This document shows, piece after piece, positions 22,963 to 33,619 of a stretch of 64,000 nt of DNA (position 1 is the first letter of the stretch; each line of letters begins with the position of its first letter). The notes beneath the pieces were generated by a model that was not told the origin of the DNA, searched no databases, and was given only the letters and a program-made list of their open reading frames with translations. Source of the stretch: Oenanthe sinensis (taxonomy: Eukaryota > Streptophyta > Magnoliopsida > Apiales > Apiaceae); NCBI GenBank assembly GCA_028671895.1, contig JAPMAC010000207.1, positions 4,650,001-4,714,000 on the forward strand, read 5' to 3'. A program made the position numbers and the translations under genes.

Positions 22963-24549
22963 TGAAGGGTTTCGGGCATGAAAACGCAGCGGAATTAACG
23001 TAAAAAAAATAAAAAAAATCAAAACTCAATCGCAGGATCCATGTATAACGTTGGATGATTATGGTGAAGAAGTATGTACCTTAACAAAGCTTTCATATGC
23101 TGTTTAATGGAGGTCCAGAAAGATGAATCACAACAGTCCTTTGTTGCAAAGATTTGCTCTCTAAAGAAGTCCACACGAATGCCCGATCGTCCTACGATCA
23201 CCAGAGTCGCTACTAGCCGAATTGTTTGCCACTCTTCCTCTCTTTCTCTAGCCTCTCTTGATGTTGAGCAGCTAGGGTTTTTCTCTAAAACGAAATTTGA
23301 TGATTAAACCCTAATACTATACATCATTATGTATATATAGGGGAGAGAGAGATTTTGGGTCTAACCCTAATCCATGTGGTTTCCAAAACCCATTATGACT
23401 TTGGGTTATTATTATTATTAAATCTGAATTCTAATATAATTAATCAAGTCCCACTTAATTAATTCAATAATTAAATTCGAATAATAATAATACTTATTAA
23501 ATCCGAATTCTAATATAATTAATCAAGTCCCACTTAATTAATTCAATAATTAAATTCGAATAAACAATAATATATTTAAATTCGTAATTTAAATAAACCT
23601 CCGTTTTGACGTTTTTTGTGTGTGACCCTTTAGGTTATTATTACGTTGGCAATAATTTTATTATCTAATAATAAAATTATAAACAATGAGCGGCATCTAG
23701 TAATACATCATTGCTACCCAAGTAACAATAATAATTGGTGATTCAATTAAACCTTTCGTGAATAATGTTCCATGTAATATAATCTCTTTAACCTTATATT
23801 ATAGATCAAACTCGAGGCATGTATAGTGTCATCCTCTTCAACGTTTAATCTCGGTTTCCTTGATCAATGAGTAGACTATTTAAACAAATCAATATTTGAG
23901 CATGGCCATGCATTTCATAGTCTCACTCAATCAAGAGGCCAATAACATCACTCCTAGAATTGGAGGGTTAAATCCTATATCTATCATTCATATTCCTCAT
24001 ACGATTCATAACATACCCAATGTACACCTTTATCATTACCCGGTTAAAGGTAACTTTGAGTGTAATCAAAGTATATTAATTCTCGTATAGAAATATAATG
24101 ATTTCAAGTCAGAGAATCATTACATCATTATCACAATGAGATTTCTTATGACACTTATTAACATGTAGAATCTCACGGCGGGTCTTTCCAGTGTCATGTA
24201 TTGATACATACACTTATGTTCTTGACTTTAGTATCACCATACACCAATGAGATGTGGTCATCTGTCAACAAACATACTAGTCTTATTGCATTATTACTGT
24301 CCTTAAATAATAATACTTGACTAGGAAATTTTAGGAATAAAATATTATTCATATAATCTCATTTTTAAGTCACATACTTAAAGATATATATTACGTATTA
24401 ATATTCCAAGGACATTTATTATCTTTTCAATTTATAACGCAGTAAATAAAGACATAATAAATAATAATTAAATAATCACATAAAACATAATCCTTAATTG
24501 TTTTCAATAAAACATTAAAAGTATTGTCTCTAGGACACCAATACTAACA
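22963..24549 (-). repeat. Element D 3' LTR (lower coordinates)
   Basis: Reads TGAAGGGTTTCGGGCATG at the left and ends ACTAACA at the right on the + strand. It matches 30091-31681 throughout. A TATA-like GTATATATAG lies at 23331-23340. Adjacent 24550-24560 (ATCTCCCACTT) is the complement of the polypurine tract. Open frames inside it have no protein match and are LTR sequence. Confidence 0.95.
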
Positions 24550-24563
24550 ATCTCCCACTTGTA

Positions 24564-25781
24564 CTAGAGCCAATCTCTCATGTATCTAATACCCATGGAA
24601 CTAGTATGACCTTCGTGCTTCTGCTGCGACAAAGCCTTAGTCAGTGGATCTGCAATGTTATCATTTGTATGCACTTTACATATATGTATATCCCCTCGAT
24701 TATTAATCTTATTAATTAGGTGATATCTCCTAAGTACATCCCCAAACAGCCTCCTTGGCTGCTTCGCAAGCATCAATATACTCAGGCTCTATTGTAGAAT
24801 CAACAACTGTCTCAGCTGTGAACCATTCCAGCATACAACATCTCCATTTAGACAAAACACAAATCCAGACTGAGAAATCGAATCATCCTTGTCTGTCTAG
24901 AAACTAGCGTCGGTGTAACCTTTTACTACCAGCTTATCTTCTCCTCCATATACCAAGAATTAATCTTTAGTCCTCTTCAAGTACTTAAGAATATTCTTGA
25001 CTGATGTCCAGTGACCTTCACCTGGATTAGACTAGTATCTACTCTGACTTTGGCCGATCATTCTTCTTGATCTATCTCTATAGATCTTGATACCTAAAAT
25101 ATAGGTCGCTTCGCCTAAGTCTTTCATTGAGAAATTCTTACTCAACCAAGTCTTAAAAGCCTGTAAAGAAGGAATGTCATTCCCTATTATTAATATATCA
25201 TCAACATATAATTATAGGAATGCCACATTGCTCCCACTTACCTTCTTGTAAACACATGGTTCATCTTCATTTTGAATAAACCCAAACTCTTTGACAGTTT
25301 CATCAAAACGAATGTTCCATCTCCTTGAGGCTTGTTTCAATCCATAAATGGATCGACGCAGCTTACATACCTTTACAGCATTCTTTGGATCAACAAAACC
25401 TTCAGGCTGTGTCATATACACATCCATATCTTCTTCAAGGCTCCCATTTAAGAAAGCGGTTTTGACATCCATCTGCTAGATTTCATAATCATAGTAAGCA
25501 ACTATAGCAAGCAAAATCCTGATGGACTTGACCATAGCCACTGGTGAAAAAGTCTCATCATAGTCAATACCATGAATTTGCTTGAAACCTTTTACCACCA
25601 ATCGTGCCTTATAGGTCTGTACATTACCATCCATGTCGGTCTTCTTCTTGAAAACCCACTTGCACCCTATAGGTTTTACCCCTTTAGGTGGATTAACCAA
25701 AGTCCATACTTGATTAGTATATATGGATTCCATCTCAGATTTCATGGCATCCAGCCATCTCTTGGATTCTGGAGTGTTCAT
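24564..25781 (-). pseudogene. Element D reverse transcriptase and RNase H
   Basis: On the minus strand RT starts with MNTPESKRWLDAMKSEM, then WVFKKKTDMDGNVQTYKARLV and IDYDETFSPVA (25781-25476). A TAG at 25476 stands where Trp is expected before QMDVKTAFLNG. The next piece (25472-25212) has PEGFVDP and SIYGLKQASRRW. The catalytic LYVDDIL lies near 25205 after a stop. RNase H is damaged: near 24746 YI-ACEAAKEA-like sequence jumps to LRRYHLINKIN, a deletion of about 115 bp relative to element G that removes the region with the CDN and HSRTKH motifs. It ends DIHICKVHTNDNIADPLTKAL. Confidence 0.88.
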
Positions 25782-25787
25782 AGCATC

Positions 25788-26875
25788 TTAGTAGGTGAGA
25801 GGCTCATCTTCGTCGATAAGCATCACATCACCATCTTGAGTTAAGAGAAATCCATAATATCTCTCAGGCTCATGGCGAATCCTACTAGACCTACGAATAA
25901 CCTGTGTTTCTTGAGCAGTGTTGTGGTCTTGTACATCCTGCTCAAGTTCCTCCATTGGTTCAATGTTATCTTGTGGGCTTCGAACTTCATCGAGATCTAT
26001 TATCCTCCCACTGTTTTTCTTCGAAAGCATTTCTCTTTCAAGAAAAACTGTAGTTCGAGCAACAAACACTTTGTTCTCGGAAGGATTATAGAATGAATAA
26101 CCCTTTGTTTCAATTGGGTATCCCACAAAATTATATTTGTCTGATTTAGGTCCTAGCTTGTCAGAATTTAAACATTTCACAAACGCTTCACATCCCCATA
26201 TTTTCATAAATGACATGCTATGATGTTTCTTAGTCCATATCTCATATGGAGTCTTCTGAACCGTTTTAGTAGGAACTCGGTTAAGTGTATAAGCAGCCGT
26301 CTCCAGGGCGTAGTCCCATAAACTAATTTGAAGATTTGTATGACTCATCATCGATCGTACCATGTCCAACAAAGTACGATTCCTCCTTTCAGAAACTCCA
26401 TTCCATTATGGTGGTCCGGGAGGAGTGAGTTGTGATACAATACCACACTCTTTTAATAAACTCTTAAATTCATGGCTTAAGTATTCACCTCCACGATCAG
26501 ATCGTAGAGTCTTAATACTTCCGCCAGTTTGCTTTTCTACTTTAGCTTTGTTTCTTTGAACTTTTCAAAAGAATTAGATTTGTTCTTCATAAGATACACA
26601 TATCTACTGAAATTATCAGTAAACGTAATAAAGTAGTAAAAGCCACCTCTTGTCATAGTACGCATAGGACCACATACATCACTATGTATAAGTTCTAATC
26701 GTTCAGTGGCCCTATCACCTTGTCCAGTAAAAGGAGATTTAGTCATTTTTCCAATGAGACAAGGTTCGCATGCTTCGTATGATTCAAAGTCAAACTTATC
26801 CAAAAATCCATCCTTATGTAACTTGGAAATGCGCTTCTCATTTATATGGCCTAAACGACAGTGCCAGAGGTATGT
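25788..26875 (-). pseudogene. Element D integrase
   Basis: On the minus strand the N-terminal finger has HCRLGHINEKRISKLHKDG and ACEPCLIGKMTKSPF (26870-26740). The core has IHSDVCGPM and FITFTDNFSRY, then SDRGGEY near 26500 and WNGVSERRNRTL near 26395, giving the D, D and E positions. A TAA at 26406-26408 precedes the last motif. The C-terminal part (26372-25788) has TPYEIWTKKHHSM, WGCEAFVK and the GYPIETKGYSFYNP segment, and ends at TAA 25788-25790 before RT. Integration would need these pieces to be read as one protein, which this copy does not allow. Confidence 0.88.
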
Positions 26876-28182
26876 TTAATTTGAGTCATTTATTTTAAGA
26901 CGTTTGTTATTCACATTATAGATAGGAGTGTCTAAATCAAGAACATATAAACTGTTAAATAAATGTGCAACCTCATAGGTAACATTATTCAAAGAAAAGG
27001 AACAACTATTGTTCTAAATTAAAATGCAAAACCTTTCTTGTCTAAACAAGAAACCGAAATAATGTTTCTGCAAATTGCAGACACGTAAAAACAGTTCTCA
27101 AGTTCTAAAATAAGCCCAGTGGGCAATGATAAATAATAAGTCCCTACAGCTAAAACAGCAACCTTTGCTCCATTGCCAACTCGTAGGTCGACCTCTCCTT
27201 TAGCCAAAGTCCTACTCCTTTGTAGTTTATGTACATTTATACAAATGTGAGAACCACATCCAGTATCCAATACCCATGATGTAGAAGTTGACAAATTGAC
27301 CTCTATAACATAAATACCTGAATCAGAAGCTTGACCAGCCTTCTTCTTCTTCAGATCCTCCAAATAAGCATGACAGTTTCTCTTCCAATGACCTGGTTTA
27401 CCATAGTAGTGAAGTGACAATCACCCTTTGCAACAACACCCTTAGGCTTTAAAGCCTGTTTGGGATTAGCCTTTGGCTTGGGACCAGAAGCAGACCCAAT
27501 CTTCTTCTTTCCCTTCCATTTGCCTTTCCTATTAGCCTTACCTTTGTTATCTACCATCAACATGGCAGCATGTTCAGCCTTTTCATGTTGGTTTCAGTAG
27601 TTCGTAACATGGCCAACAATTCAGTGGGTGTTTTGTCTATCTCATTCATATTGTAGTTCATAACAAAATGAGTATAGTTGCGGTTCAAAGATTGCAAGAT
27701 TAAGTCATTCTGAGCTTCCAAACCAATCGGGAAACCCAAAGTATCAAGATACTTAATATAACCTATCATCTTCAGAACATGTGGTTCAACAGGTTCACGC
27801 TCTCCCTGTTTGCAAGCATACAGTGCTTTGCTCGTGTCAAACCTTTCTTGACGAGCTTGTCCCTCAAACATTCTTTGAAGCTGTTCAATCATCTCATAAG
27901 CATCCATATGCTCATGTTATTTTGAAGCTCAACACTCATGGTTGCCAGCATGAGACATGCAATATCATTCACATCATCAATATGCTTCTGATAAGCATTT
28001 TGCTGAATGTGAGTTGCATTCTCAGCAGGAGGAGCAGGTGAAGGAATTTCAATGACATGGAGCTTACGCTCTTGCCTGTGGACAATCCTCAAATTCCTAT
28101 ACCAATTTAGGAAGTTAGTTCCTGTCATCTTTTCCTTCTCAAGGGTTGCTCGTATGGAGAAAGTATTTGTATTGTTTTCCAT
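26876..28182 (-). pseudogene. gag: Element D gag and protease
   Basis: Starts at ATG 28182 with LEKEKMTGTNFLNWYRNLRIV, a copia gag (UBN2-type) beginning. It then has ACLMLATMSVELQNNM, where the frame shifts near 27900. The next piece (27907-27557) has MDAYEMIEQLQRMFEGQARQ and FVMNYNMNEIDKTPTELLAML. A Lys/Gly-rich stretch precedes the zinc knuckle. Near 27420 the knuckle reads HYYGKPGHWKRNC, with Tyr at the second Cys position. The protease has WVLDTGCGSHIC (about 27270), and a pre-integrase segment ends near 27030. Several frameshifts separate these parts. Confidence 0.88.
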
Positions 28183-30077
28183 TTAAATATCTACAATGTT
28201 TAAAATGCATAAAATAAACATTAGATTGTCTGAGTTATTTATTATGTTCAAATGATTATGATATATTCATAATATATCTCCCACTATTTTTATCAAATTA
28301 ATAGCCCTTACTATTAATTTGGAAAGTATATCCCATAATTCTTTCTAGTGAGCCAAGATCCATATTTCGTCATGTCCTAAGTCAACCACTGGAAGTCCTT
28401 AAAAAATGATTATTTAGGTAGACAACAGTTGTCAATTATATCATATATAATTCTTGGATAGTTTGGTGAACAACGATTGATCTTATCTATCTAATAGACT
28501 TTTAACCAAACTCTATGCTTCTAAGTTCATAATGGTTGAATATAACCGTTTATTTTCACCTTATTATGACGACTCAGTTAAGTTAGACCCAATGATACAA
28601 CGGCCGAATATAACCGTTTATATTCGTCGCATCTCACCACGATAGATAGGAGTCCCCTGCCACTGACAGTCCTTCCCCTAATCGATCTAGGATTCGATGA
28701 GTGTTCATTCATTGGAAAGCATCCGAGTAAAACTTAATATTTTGTTAAGGGGTTTAGAAAATTTATAACGATCATGATCACATCATAAAGAGATCCTCAA
28801 TTTTTCCTTGAACCAAATATTTCAAATTGACATCTTAAATTGTTCATTTCCCAGGTAGATGGAGGATACCAGTGGTCACACTTAAAACCCATCAGCCTTA
28901 TGAATACGCATATCCGTTTTTGTCAGAAAATCCCAGTTATAGATATCAAAAATCAATATTTAATTCCGTGTTTTAAAAATCCATATTTCATAAACACAAG
29001 AATCTCATGATCGTTTGTTAATTTTAAAATCTTGAATCGTTACAGATTTTATCTTTCTTAAGCAGACATGGCATGGGTGTCGTATCTAATATATACATCA
29101 TTCCAAAACATACATATCTACACATGCATTCATATACATATATGTATTGTGCATAAATTAAACGTGTTTGGTTATGGCCCCATCCTATGTGATATTTCCA
29201 AGCTAATGGAATTATCAAGGTCAATCTATGGTGGTTTCAAATACTACACTATTACATGTCTTTATCTTTTTCATTGCTCCATCATCTAGATTGTCTCCTA
29301 GCTTCCTTGCTTCCAAGTATCCATTGAACAATTACATTGAATAATAAATAAATCTATTCTAATGAAATTACTAGAAGAACTCGAGTTACATTCGAGATTA
29401 ACAATTACAATGAATAAATGACATGCAAGTCGCATTTAGAAACCAAAACCATAAAACAAAACCACTATCCTATGGGTCTTTAGGCCATAACCATCACCAT
29501 GTTATCACATAACACATGTAATATATCTCAGATTATATAAACATATCATATAATCATATATAATAAATTTCAAAATTTCAGAAAATCAAATAAATTTCAG
29601 AAAATAATAAATTGCCGTTTCGGGGTCTGTAACGTCGTCAAATGGCTTACAGACGCGAAGCTGACATAGTTAGTATTGCTCAGTGACACGATTCCAGTCA
29701 GCAAACACATATCGTTTGCGAAAATCGGACACTGGACACAGATTTCAGAAAATCTACCGAAATTGCTCAGTGACACGATTCCAGTCAGCAAACACATATC
29801 GTTTGTGAAAATCGGACACTGGACACAGATTTCAGAAAATCTACCGAAGCCGTTTCAGAATTCGTATCGAATACGATTTCCATAACAAGAACAAACATGT
29901 ATCATATACATACAGCAATACACACAATCATCCCATGATTATACAACACATGAATATCATATATTCAAAATCATATAAAACATATATATCAATATATAGT
30001 CATGACATATCATATATATGTTTACATACATCGAAAAACTGTTAAACACATAACCAAATCATCCCATTATACACGTA
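28183..30077 (-). other. Element D leader between primer site and gag
   Basis: About 1.9 kb with no convincing frame. It is rich in ATATAT and CATATA words, especially at 29480-29580 and 29890-30060. An 87-bp tandem duplication lies at 29676-29849. As in other copia elements, it would hold packaging and dimerisation signals, but I cannot point to one. Confidence 0.6.
29676..29849 (-). repeat. 87-bp tandem duplication in the element D leader
   Basis: TTGCTCAGTGACACGATTCC starts at 29676 and again at 29763. The two 87-bp copies are almost identical; CGTTTGCG against CGTTTGTG is the only difference I noted. The high identity points to a recent duplication. Confidence 0.9.
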
Positions 30078-30089
30078 GCTCTGATGCCA
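30078..30089 (-). other. Element D primer-binding site
   Basis: On the minus strand the sequence is TGGCATCAGAGC, one base from the 5' LTR. It differs from the Met-type TGGTATCAGAGC by one base and is best read as an initiator Met-tRNA site. Confidence 0.85.
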
Positions 30090-30090
30090 T

Positions 30091-31681
30091 TGAAGGGTTT
30101 CGGGCATGAAAACGCAGCGGAATTAACGTTAAAAAAATAAAAAAATCAAAACCCAATCGCAGAATCCATGTATAACGTTGGATGATTATGGTGAAGAAGT
30201 ATGTACATTAACAAAGCTTTCGTATGATGTTTAATGGAGGTCCAGAAAGATGAATCACAGCAGTCCTTTGTTGCAAAGATTTGCTCTCTAAAGAAGTCCA
30301 CACGAACGCCCGATCGTCCTACGATCACCGGAGTCAGTACTAGCCGAATTGTTTGCCTCTCTCTCTCTCTTTCTCTAGCCTCTCTTGATGTTGAGCAGCT
30401 AGGGTTTTTCTCTAAAACGAAATTTGATGATTAAACCCTAATACTATACATCATTATGTATATATAGGGGAGAGAGAGATTTTGGGCCTAACCCTAATCC
30501 ATGTGGTTTCCAAAACCCATTATGACTTTGGGTTATTATTATTATTAAATCTGAATTCTAATATAATTAATCAAGTCCCACTTAATTAATTCAATAATTA
30601 AATTCGAATAATAATAATACTTATTAAATCCGAATTCTAATATAATTAATCAAGTCCCACTTAATTAATTCAATAATTAAATTCGAATAAACAATAATAT
30701 ATTTAAATTCGTAATTTAAATAAACCTCCGTTTTGACGTTCTTTGTGTGTGACCCTTTAGGTTATTATTACGTTGACAATAATTTTATTATCTAATAATA
30801 AAATTATAAACAATGAGCGGCATCTAGTAATACATCATTGCTATCCAAGTAACAATAATAATTGGTGATTCAATTAAACCTTTCGTGAATAATGTTCCAT
30901 GTAATATAATCCCTTTAACCTTATATTATAGATCAAACTCGAGGCATGTATAGTGTCATCCTCTTCAACGTTTAATCTCGGTTTCCTTGATCAATGAGTA
31001 GACTATATAAACAAATCAATATTTGAGCATGGCCATGCATTTCATAGTCTCACTCAATCAAGAGGCCAATAATATCACTCCTAGAATTGGAGGGTTAAAT
31101 CCTATATCTATCATTCATATTCCTCATACGATTCATAGCATACCCAATGTACACCTTTATCATTACCCGATTAAAGGTAACTTTGAGTCTAATCAAAGTA
31201 TATTAATTCTCGTATAAAAATATAATGATTTCAAGTCAGAAGATCATTACATCATTATCACAGTGAGATTTCTTATGACACTTATTAACATGTAGAATCT
31301 CACGGCGGGTCTTTCCAGTGTCATGTATTGATACATACACTTATGTTCTTGACTTTAGTATCACCATACCTATGACCAATGAGATGTGGTCATCTGTCAA
31401 CAAACATACTAGTCTTATTGCATTATTACTGTCCTTAAATAATAATACTTGACTAGGGAATTTTAGGAATAAAATATTATTCATATAATCTCATTTTTAA
31501 GTCACATACTTAAAGATATATATTACGGATTAATATTCCAAGGACATTTATTATCTTTTCAATTTATAACGCAGTAAATAAAGACATAATAAATAATAAT
31601 TAAATAATCACATAAAACATAATCCTTAATTGTTTTCAATAAAACATTAAAAGTATTGTCTCTAGGACACCAATACTAACA
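30091..31681 (-). repeat. Element D 5' LTR (higher coordinates)
   Basis: Begins TGAAGGGTTTCGGGC after the primer site and ends ACTAACA against the target duplication CGAAG. It pairs with 22963-24549. Confidence 0.95.
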
Positions 31682-31900
31682 CGAAGATTATAAGGCCTTG
31701 AGGCCCCAAAGTGTTTCGACCTCAAAGAGTTTTGAGGTCTAATTCGACTTCATTCCTAGTCGAAGATTATAAGGCCTTCAGGCCCCAAAATGTTTCGACC
31801 TCAACGAGTTTTGAGATCTAATTCGACTTCGTTCCTAGTCGAAAGATATTAGGCTTTGAGGCCCCGAAATACTTCAACCTCAAGGAGTTTTGAGGTCTAA
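31682..31900 (+). repeat. 79-bp tandem repeats in element E, right part
   Basis: Continues the array cut by element D: CGAAGATTATAAGGCCTTG, TTTCGACCTCAAAGAG and TTCCTAGTCGAA recur with the same period. The units drift towards the right (CCTTCAGG, AAAGATATTAGG), then pass into the 134-bp unit. Confidence 0.88.
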
Positions 31901-32290
31901 TTCGACCTCAGTTGAGGTCGAAGACAACCTTAGTCTCATTTTTGACCAAGTAGCCATGAAGGCCTATTCGATCTCAATCAAGGTCGAAATAGACATCATT
32001 ATTTATTTCGACCTCAAAAAGTTTTGAGGCCTAATTCGACCTCATTCGAGGTCGAAGACAACCTTAGTCTCATTTGTGACCAAATGGCCATGAAGGCCTA
32101 TTCGATCTCAATCAAGGTCAAAATAGACATCATTATTTGTTTCGACCTCAAAAATTTTTGAGGCCTAATTCGACCTCAATTGAGGTCGAAGACAACCTTA
32201 GCCTCATTTTTGACCAAATAACCGTGAAGGCCTATTCGATCTCAATCGAAGTCGAAATCGACTTCGAGACATTATTTCGACCTCAAGAAT
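31901..32290 (+). repeat. 134-bp tandem repeats in the 3' region of element E
   Basis: GACAACCTTAG recurs at 31923, 32057 and 32191, a period of 134 bp. Units contain GACCATGAAGGCCTATTCGA-like and CAAGGTCGAAATAGACATC words and a central GACCTC...GAGGTC inverted repeat. At 32169-32190 this is a perfect 22-bp palindrome: TTCGACCTCAA followed by its own complement. Confidence 0.9.
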
Positions 32291-32790
32291 AATTGAGGCC
32301 TAAATCGATCTCGATCCAAGTCGAAATCAATCTCAGTCACCCTGTTCGACCTCGAAGTATTTTGGAATCCTATTCGACCTCAATTCAGATCGAAATAGAC
32401 CTTGAGTATGCAAATCAACCTCATGCTAGTATTCGACCTTAAGGGATTTTCAACTCTTATTCGACCTCAAACGAGCTCGAATTCGACCTCAATCACATAC
32501 TCGACCTCAAGGCAGTTTTCCCTTTTTGATCGACTTCAATCGAAGTCGATTTCGACCTCGATCCCCCAAATCGACCTGGGACTGTATATGAAGTCCTGGT
32601 CGACCTCGATATAAGTCGAATTTGAACTCGTTTCCAAGAATCGACCTAAAGTAGAATTTGAGGTCATTTTCGACCTCAATCTAGGTCGAAGGGGTCAAAA
32701 TGACAGAAGCCCAAATCGACCTCAAATCCCATAGACTTGGAGGGGGAATTGAGGTCGAAATCGACCTCATTCGAGGTCGAAATAGTTTGG
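32291..32790 (+). repeat. Degenerate TCGACCTC-rich tail of the element E repeat region
   Basis: TCGACCTC and AGGTCGAA words recur every 20-40 bp without a stable period, for example near 32510, 32550, 32600 and 32760. It may be an older or seed part of the array. Open frames here reflect the repeat composition and no protein is recognised. Confidence 0.75.
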
Positions 32791-32989
32791 ATCTTAAGAA
32801 TTTTCTCATTTTTCTGTAAGTTTGTTAAAAATGATATCCTTGGGGGACCAATTTATAAGATGTTGATTCTTTAAAAGAATACAAGGCCTGAGCCCAGAAA
32901 ATAAGGATTGATTAAAATAAGTCAAAAGCCCGGTAAAGCACTTAAAGCCCTTTGTAAAACTTTTACGAAAACTCACGAAATTTTCCCAA

Positions 32990-33004
32990 AAGTTGGGGTG
33001 CAAA
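32990..33004 (+). other. Element E polypurine tract
   Basis: AAGTTGGGGTGCAAA lies directly before the TG of the 3' LTR, the expected site of plus-strand priming. It is a weak tract compared with those of the copia elements. Confidence 0.55.
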
Positions 33005-33619
33005 TGATAGGGGTAGAAATAACCCTGAGGAAATAATAAATGAAAACATTTATTATTTCATTAATTAGACCTGGTATGGTCCAAAGGCTTGGGCCCTTGA
33101 AACGAACTAGGAAAATAAGTCATAGGATCAATTGGATTTGTAACCCAAGAATCGATTGGATTTGTGAATCCAGCCCATCAGCTCTGTTGAAGCCATAGGC
33201 CCAGTAAGTCTCTGTTATTTAATTAATTTCGTAATTAATTAATAAGGGCTTAATTAAGGCCCGAAAAACCTGTTGAAGGCCCTAATCCTAGAAGGATCTA
33301 GAAACTCAAAAACGGGATGAGTCCCACAAGGACTCTCACTCCTAAGAGGTTTAGACAACCCTGACACTGGGAGACTTGGCCACCAAGTCTCCTACTTCTA
33401 ATCTGATTACAAGGCCTTCATACACCTATATAAAGGGCCTAACCCCTCAACATTAGAACTACGTTTTTGGCTTGATTCTCATACGAACTGAGATACGTAG
33501 GCAGTTAACGAGGACCTGAGTTTAGTCACGAAACGTTAGTGCAGCCATTAAAGCTTGAAGCTCCCCCAAACCCTAGTATTGATTGCGCATTAAATACACC
33601 TCATTTTTAATCCGTAACA
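33005..33619 (+). repeat. Element E 3' LTR (615 bp)
   Basis: Pairs with 13584-14182. It keeps a full TATATAAAGG (33427-33436) and a perfect hairpin at 33031-33058 with 12-bp arms (AAATAATAAATG and its complement) and an AAAA loop. The 5' LTR has lost the left arm and loop. It ends CCGTAACA, followed by CGACA. Confidence 0.93.

Larger units (their letters stand above)
22963..31681 (-). mobile_element. Element D: Ty1/copia retrotransposon nested in element E
   Basis: Two LTRs of about 1.59 kb flank gag, protease, integrase, RT and RNase H on the minus strand and a leader of about 1.9 kb. Flanks TGAAG (22958-22962) and CGAAG (31682-31686) are the target duplication with one C-to-T change at a CpG; other array units read CGAAG there. 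By eye the LTRs differ by roughly 25-30 substitutions and small indels, near 2%. The copy is defective, with stops, frameshifts and an RNase H deletion. Confidence 0.95.
13584..33619 (+). mobile_element. Element E: Tat-lineage Ty3/gypsy retrotransposon with antisense gene, carrying element D
   Basis: LTRs of about 600 bp flank a primer site, gag, protease, RT with RNase H, a second archaeal-type RNase H, integrase, a convergent antisense gene and a tandem-repeat 3' region. Without D the element is about 11.3 kb. Flanks CGACG (13579-13583) and CGACA (33620-33624) are a target-site duplication with one G-to-A change. A second RNase H, an antisense frame with a putative-gypsy-type domain and 3' tandem repeats are established traits of the Tat lineage (Retand/Grande relatives). 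At least nine in-frame stops, two frameshifts and a lost splice site make this copy defective. Confidence 0.92.

Noticed and set aside
23074..23307. Small conserved protein, repeated at 30234-30434
   Set aside because: Both are the same position in the two LTRs of element D, so conservation reflects the LTR pair.
22650..32790. CRISPR-like array, because of regular repeats with short palindromes
   Set aside because: The period is long and contiguous, spacers are not unique, the units are satellite-like, and the setting is a plant retrotransposon.
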